Source: Rhizopus sp. PT2906
Lineage: Eukaryota > Mucoromycota > Mucoromycetes > Mucorales > Rhizopodaceae
Length of the DNA: 20,482 bases
Reading direction: 5' to 3'
Assembly: GCA_025529335.1 (NCBI GenBank)
Contig: JAMYHX010000629.1
Coordinates: 1-20,482 of the forward strand
This document shows positions 17,972 to 20,482 of this stretch, piece after piece. Every line of letters begins with the position of its first letter. Positions within the stretch are counted from its first letter, which is position 1. Below the pieces are notes generated by a model. The model was not told the DNA's origin and did no database searches. It was given only the letters and a program-made list of their open reading frames with translations. The position numbers were made by a program, and so were the translations under genes.

Positions 17972-18997
17972 GATGATTTCAAACAGACTAAGAAAAAGGA
18001 AAAGAGTAGAAAGCAATTTTTTTTCCTGCACTGCAAGCTCATTCAACCTGTTTCTCTTCAGCGTGCGAATTACGTTTTTACCAAATTAGGTAAATCATGA
18101 TGTCAAAGTATTCATTTAACAACAACTTTACATGAAGGAAAGAATAGAAAAGCTTAAATATCCAGTGAAACGATTTTTGGGCTTATATTTGTATGACATC
18201 TTGAAATAGTCTCCATAACAAATAAAAATAGGATACAGATATCTGTTTTAGTGGAAATACTTAGCCTCAGTTGACCTTTGTCTCTTTTCAAAGCTCTGTC
18301 ATAGTATACCATGTCATATCTCTGACGTTGGTCACTACGACAACATTTGAATATAGTAGAACTCAATTATACGCATCGAATTCAATGAGAATAAATATAC
18401 AAGAAGACCACGTTAAATATAAACAAAAGATGCATATTTATACATAATCAATCAATTAATCTCTCTCCCGCTTCAGTTGGGCCCCACATCAATCCAAGTG
18501 TCTCAATAAAGAATGAAAGTACAATCCATCAACTTCGAGAAGAGTTAGCTATCGTATTATCTATACAAAAAGATCATTTTCCATTCACTCTACCAGCAAA
18601 TAGAAAATGGAAAAATAAATAACCGAAAATGTTAATTTGTACCTGTAAAAGTAATTACGTTAGAGTAGACAGGTTAAGATAAGAAGCTGGTCCGACCAGC
18701 TGTATCTTTTCCGTTTATTATCTCCCTTCATATTTCACACTCACATATACGCATATACCCTTCCTGATACGCTCAAAAGGCTTTGGCTCAGTTTGTGGCA
18801 TTGAATGTTGGTTCCAGTATCTATTCGACTTTATTACATTCCATAGAGAATAGCATTTTGCTAAGATTTGTCTAGTGGAACTGTAAATACTTTAAAGATG
18901 AGAGCCAATAATAACAACTGCTACTTTGAAGGAGAGAAAGCTGTGAGTGTTCGAAAAAGCGATGCCATGTGTTTATTTTTATTTTCATTTTCTAATT
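17972..18997. other. 1-kb gene-free spacer
   Basis: AT-rich sequence between the amidohydrolase start and the 3' end of the glucanosyltransferase gene. It should hold the amidohydrolase promoter and the 3' UTR of the wall enzyme. The minus-strand frame at 18154-18366 encodes 70 residues with no recognisable features. The only structure I see is the palindrome at 18685-18701. Confidence 0.5.
18685..18701. repeat. 17-base perfect palindrome
   Basis: AGCTGGTC, a central C, then GACCAGCT: a perfect inverted repeat with 8-base arms, unusually GC-rich for its surroundings. It could be a dimeric transcription-factor site or the stem of a small hairpin in the 3' flank of the GH72 gene. Function is unknown. 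Confidence 0.6.
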
Positions 18998-20482
18998 TTA
19001 TGTGAATAGAACCGCAACCATTGCAAACAGCGCAGATGCGAAAAAGACACCACCGTATTGGATAACTGCAGAAACTAAGGAGAAGGAAGATAATGGTGAT
19101 GATAAAGAAGAGGCACTGGTTGATGGACCGCTGGCTGAAGGAAATCCAATAGGACTATTGAAATTGGGTGCAATATTTGCACAGGTCTGAATATCGTGTC
19201 GTTTTGGTACCACTTCCTGTCCGAGACCTTCATACTGACAAGATTTGGTTTGCATTGCTTGCAAATTGTACAACCAGCTCAATTTGTCTCTAGGAGAACA
19301 GAAAGAGAAAGCGCCGTATTCTCCCTTTTCAGCATCACCGCTGATATCAGCGCATGACGTGATTCCACACATAATGTCCAATTGAGCTCCAATAGTAGAA
19401 TTGCCCGCCTGTCGAGAAGCAGCTTCGACCTTGTCAGAGGCAACGCATGCAAGATTTTCAACCATACACTCGCATGCTCCGTCTGAAGGCGTAGGTGGAA
19501 GTTGGGCTGTCGCTTTCCAGTTTTCAGAAATCTCCGGACAGGCTGATGCGGATCGTTGTTCGTTATAGCTGTCCATATGTACTCCCTTTGGCTTAGCATT
19601 GAGCATTTGAGCCTGTAAATTGTGATAATCTTGTAGTTCTTCAGCTTTGCCATCTTCGTTGATCTTTACTAAACCATATTTATTGTTTTCTTGTGTCCAC
19701 TCGTAAACAACGCCTCCAGACCAAACGTTTGTCATCTGTGGTCCATATATTGCCGCAACTTCAGCAAACTGTCGCGGTGTCACCAAATTGCAGCCATATT
19801 CAGATAAAAAAACAGGTTTGCTATAGGTTTCAAACTCTTTTGTGCGATCCTTATATCCAGACTTTTCAAAACTTGAAGTTCCACACCATTCATACAGATT
19901 GATACCAAAAAAGTCAGCCTGCCAAAGAACGATCAATACAAAGATCTCTTTATATATATATATAATTTTACCTGAGTGTCCTCATCTCCACAGTTGAAGT
20001 AATCCTTGATGGGATCACGGATAAATTCATCATCATTACTTGCATAACCCACAGGAATTTGTCTATTGTGGGTTGATCGAATATATTGCTTAATATCTCG
20101 GATAGAAGCTTTCACATAAGCAGATGCCAGCGTATTGGTTTTGTCGTTCGTTACTTCATTTCCTGCAATAAATGCAAGTAAATTGTTATATTTTGCAAAC
20201 GCGTCGACAGTTAATTTGTAAGCATTATAAAGATGAACGGTGTATTCAGGTGCCTTTCGATTGATTGAGTAGTGAGGTGTGGCAATATCGAGTAGTAGAT
20301 AGATTCCTGCGTTCGCAAATGATTCCATACATGCATCGTGGTTACGTCTAGGGTCAACCTATGTAAATATTAGTTTTCTATGGCTTGTTGAATGTATTCT
20401 TTAGCAAACTTGCCTCATAGACACGAAGGACATTGGTACCCAGTTTGGCCATCAGTGGAGCATCTCGAGCACAAGCTGCAGG
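18998..20482 (-). CDS. GH72 1,3-beta-glucanosyltransferase (Gas/Gel), 5'-truncated by window
   Basis: Cell-surface enzyme that cuts and religates beta-1,3-glucan chains in wall building. Transcript-order exons seen are 20482-20414, 20358-19972 and 19918-18998, giving 458 residues with the N-terminus outside the window. The GH72 catalytic pair is present: the acid/base Glu in FIAGNEVTND and the nucleophile Glu in FLSEYGCN. LMAKLGTNVLRVYEVDPRRNH and DAGIYLLLD-like NAGIYLLLD also match. Next comes a cysteine-rich X8/CBM43 domain (about CPEISENWKATAQLPPTP to KSCQYEGLG), the Gas1-type domain that supports glucan binding and folding. The C-terminus has a Ser/Pro linker and a hydrophobic tail (VFFASALFAMVAVLFT), the signal for GPI anchoring. 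The intron 20413-20359 has a GC donor (GAG/GCAAGT). The intron 19971-19919 is GT-AG. Confidence 0.93.

Noticed and set aside
18154..18366. 70-residue minus-strand frame in the 1-kb spacer.
   Set aside because: No domain, no splice partner, no neighbouring exon-like block; its length is expected by chance.
1..20482. Search by eye for CRISPR arrays, defence clusters, rRNA and phage-like genes.
   Set aside because: Nothing of the kind is visible. The window is fungal nuclear DNA with spliced housekeeping genes.

Overview
The window is eukaryotic nuclear DNA, almost certainly fungal. It is AT-rich and gene-dense. Most genes are broken by many short GT-AG introns, mostly 40-65 bases, whose exons join in frame once spliced. 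The gene set (Kin4-type kinase with a C-terminal KA1-like region, Ump1, Blh1/Lap3, a GH72 Gas/Gel glucanosyltransferase with a GPI tail, a fungal anoctamin) fits fungi. The intron density, pyrimidine-rich leaders and AT bias make an early-diverging fungus, perhaps Mucoromycota, my best guess. That placement is an inference.

Layout. 238-1596 (+): SGT1 co-chaperone. 1720-4133 (+): biotin-dependent acyl-CoA carboxylase alpha chain, MCC-like. 4153-4771 (-): proteasome assembly chaperone Ump1, convergent with the carboxylase with only 19 bases between stop codons. 4772-5155: shared upstream region with a 46-T run. 5156-5882 (+): WKF-domain protein. 6245-7862 (-): bleomycin hydrolase/Lap3. 7863-10393: the least explained part, with an unrecognised, possibly decaying multi-exon gene (-) and an inverted-repeat element. 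10394-12892 (-): anoctamin/TMEM16. 12970-15812 (-): Kin4-like kinase. 16138-16939 (-): unrecognised 181-residue protein. 17049-17971 (-): amidohydrolase-2 gene carrying two frameshifts. 18998-20482 (-): 3' part of a GH72 glucanosyltransferase that runs off the window.

The genes do not form a pathway. They are ordinary housekeeping and cell-wall genes packed tightly together: protein quality control (SGT1, Ump1, Lap3), leucine or acyl-CoA catabolism, membrane lipid/ion transport, cell-cycle signalling and wall building. I see no tRNA, rRNA, CRISPR array or defence-type cluster. I found no convincing new system. The best second-look items are the 8.8-10.0 kb region, where inverted repeats sit in the introns around an unidentified exon and a 22-base 'intron' splits another, the twice-frameshifted amidohydrolase, an intron directly after the Ump1 start codon, a GC-AG intron in the GH72 gene and an extended C-terminus on Lap3.
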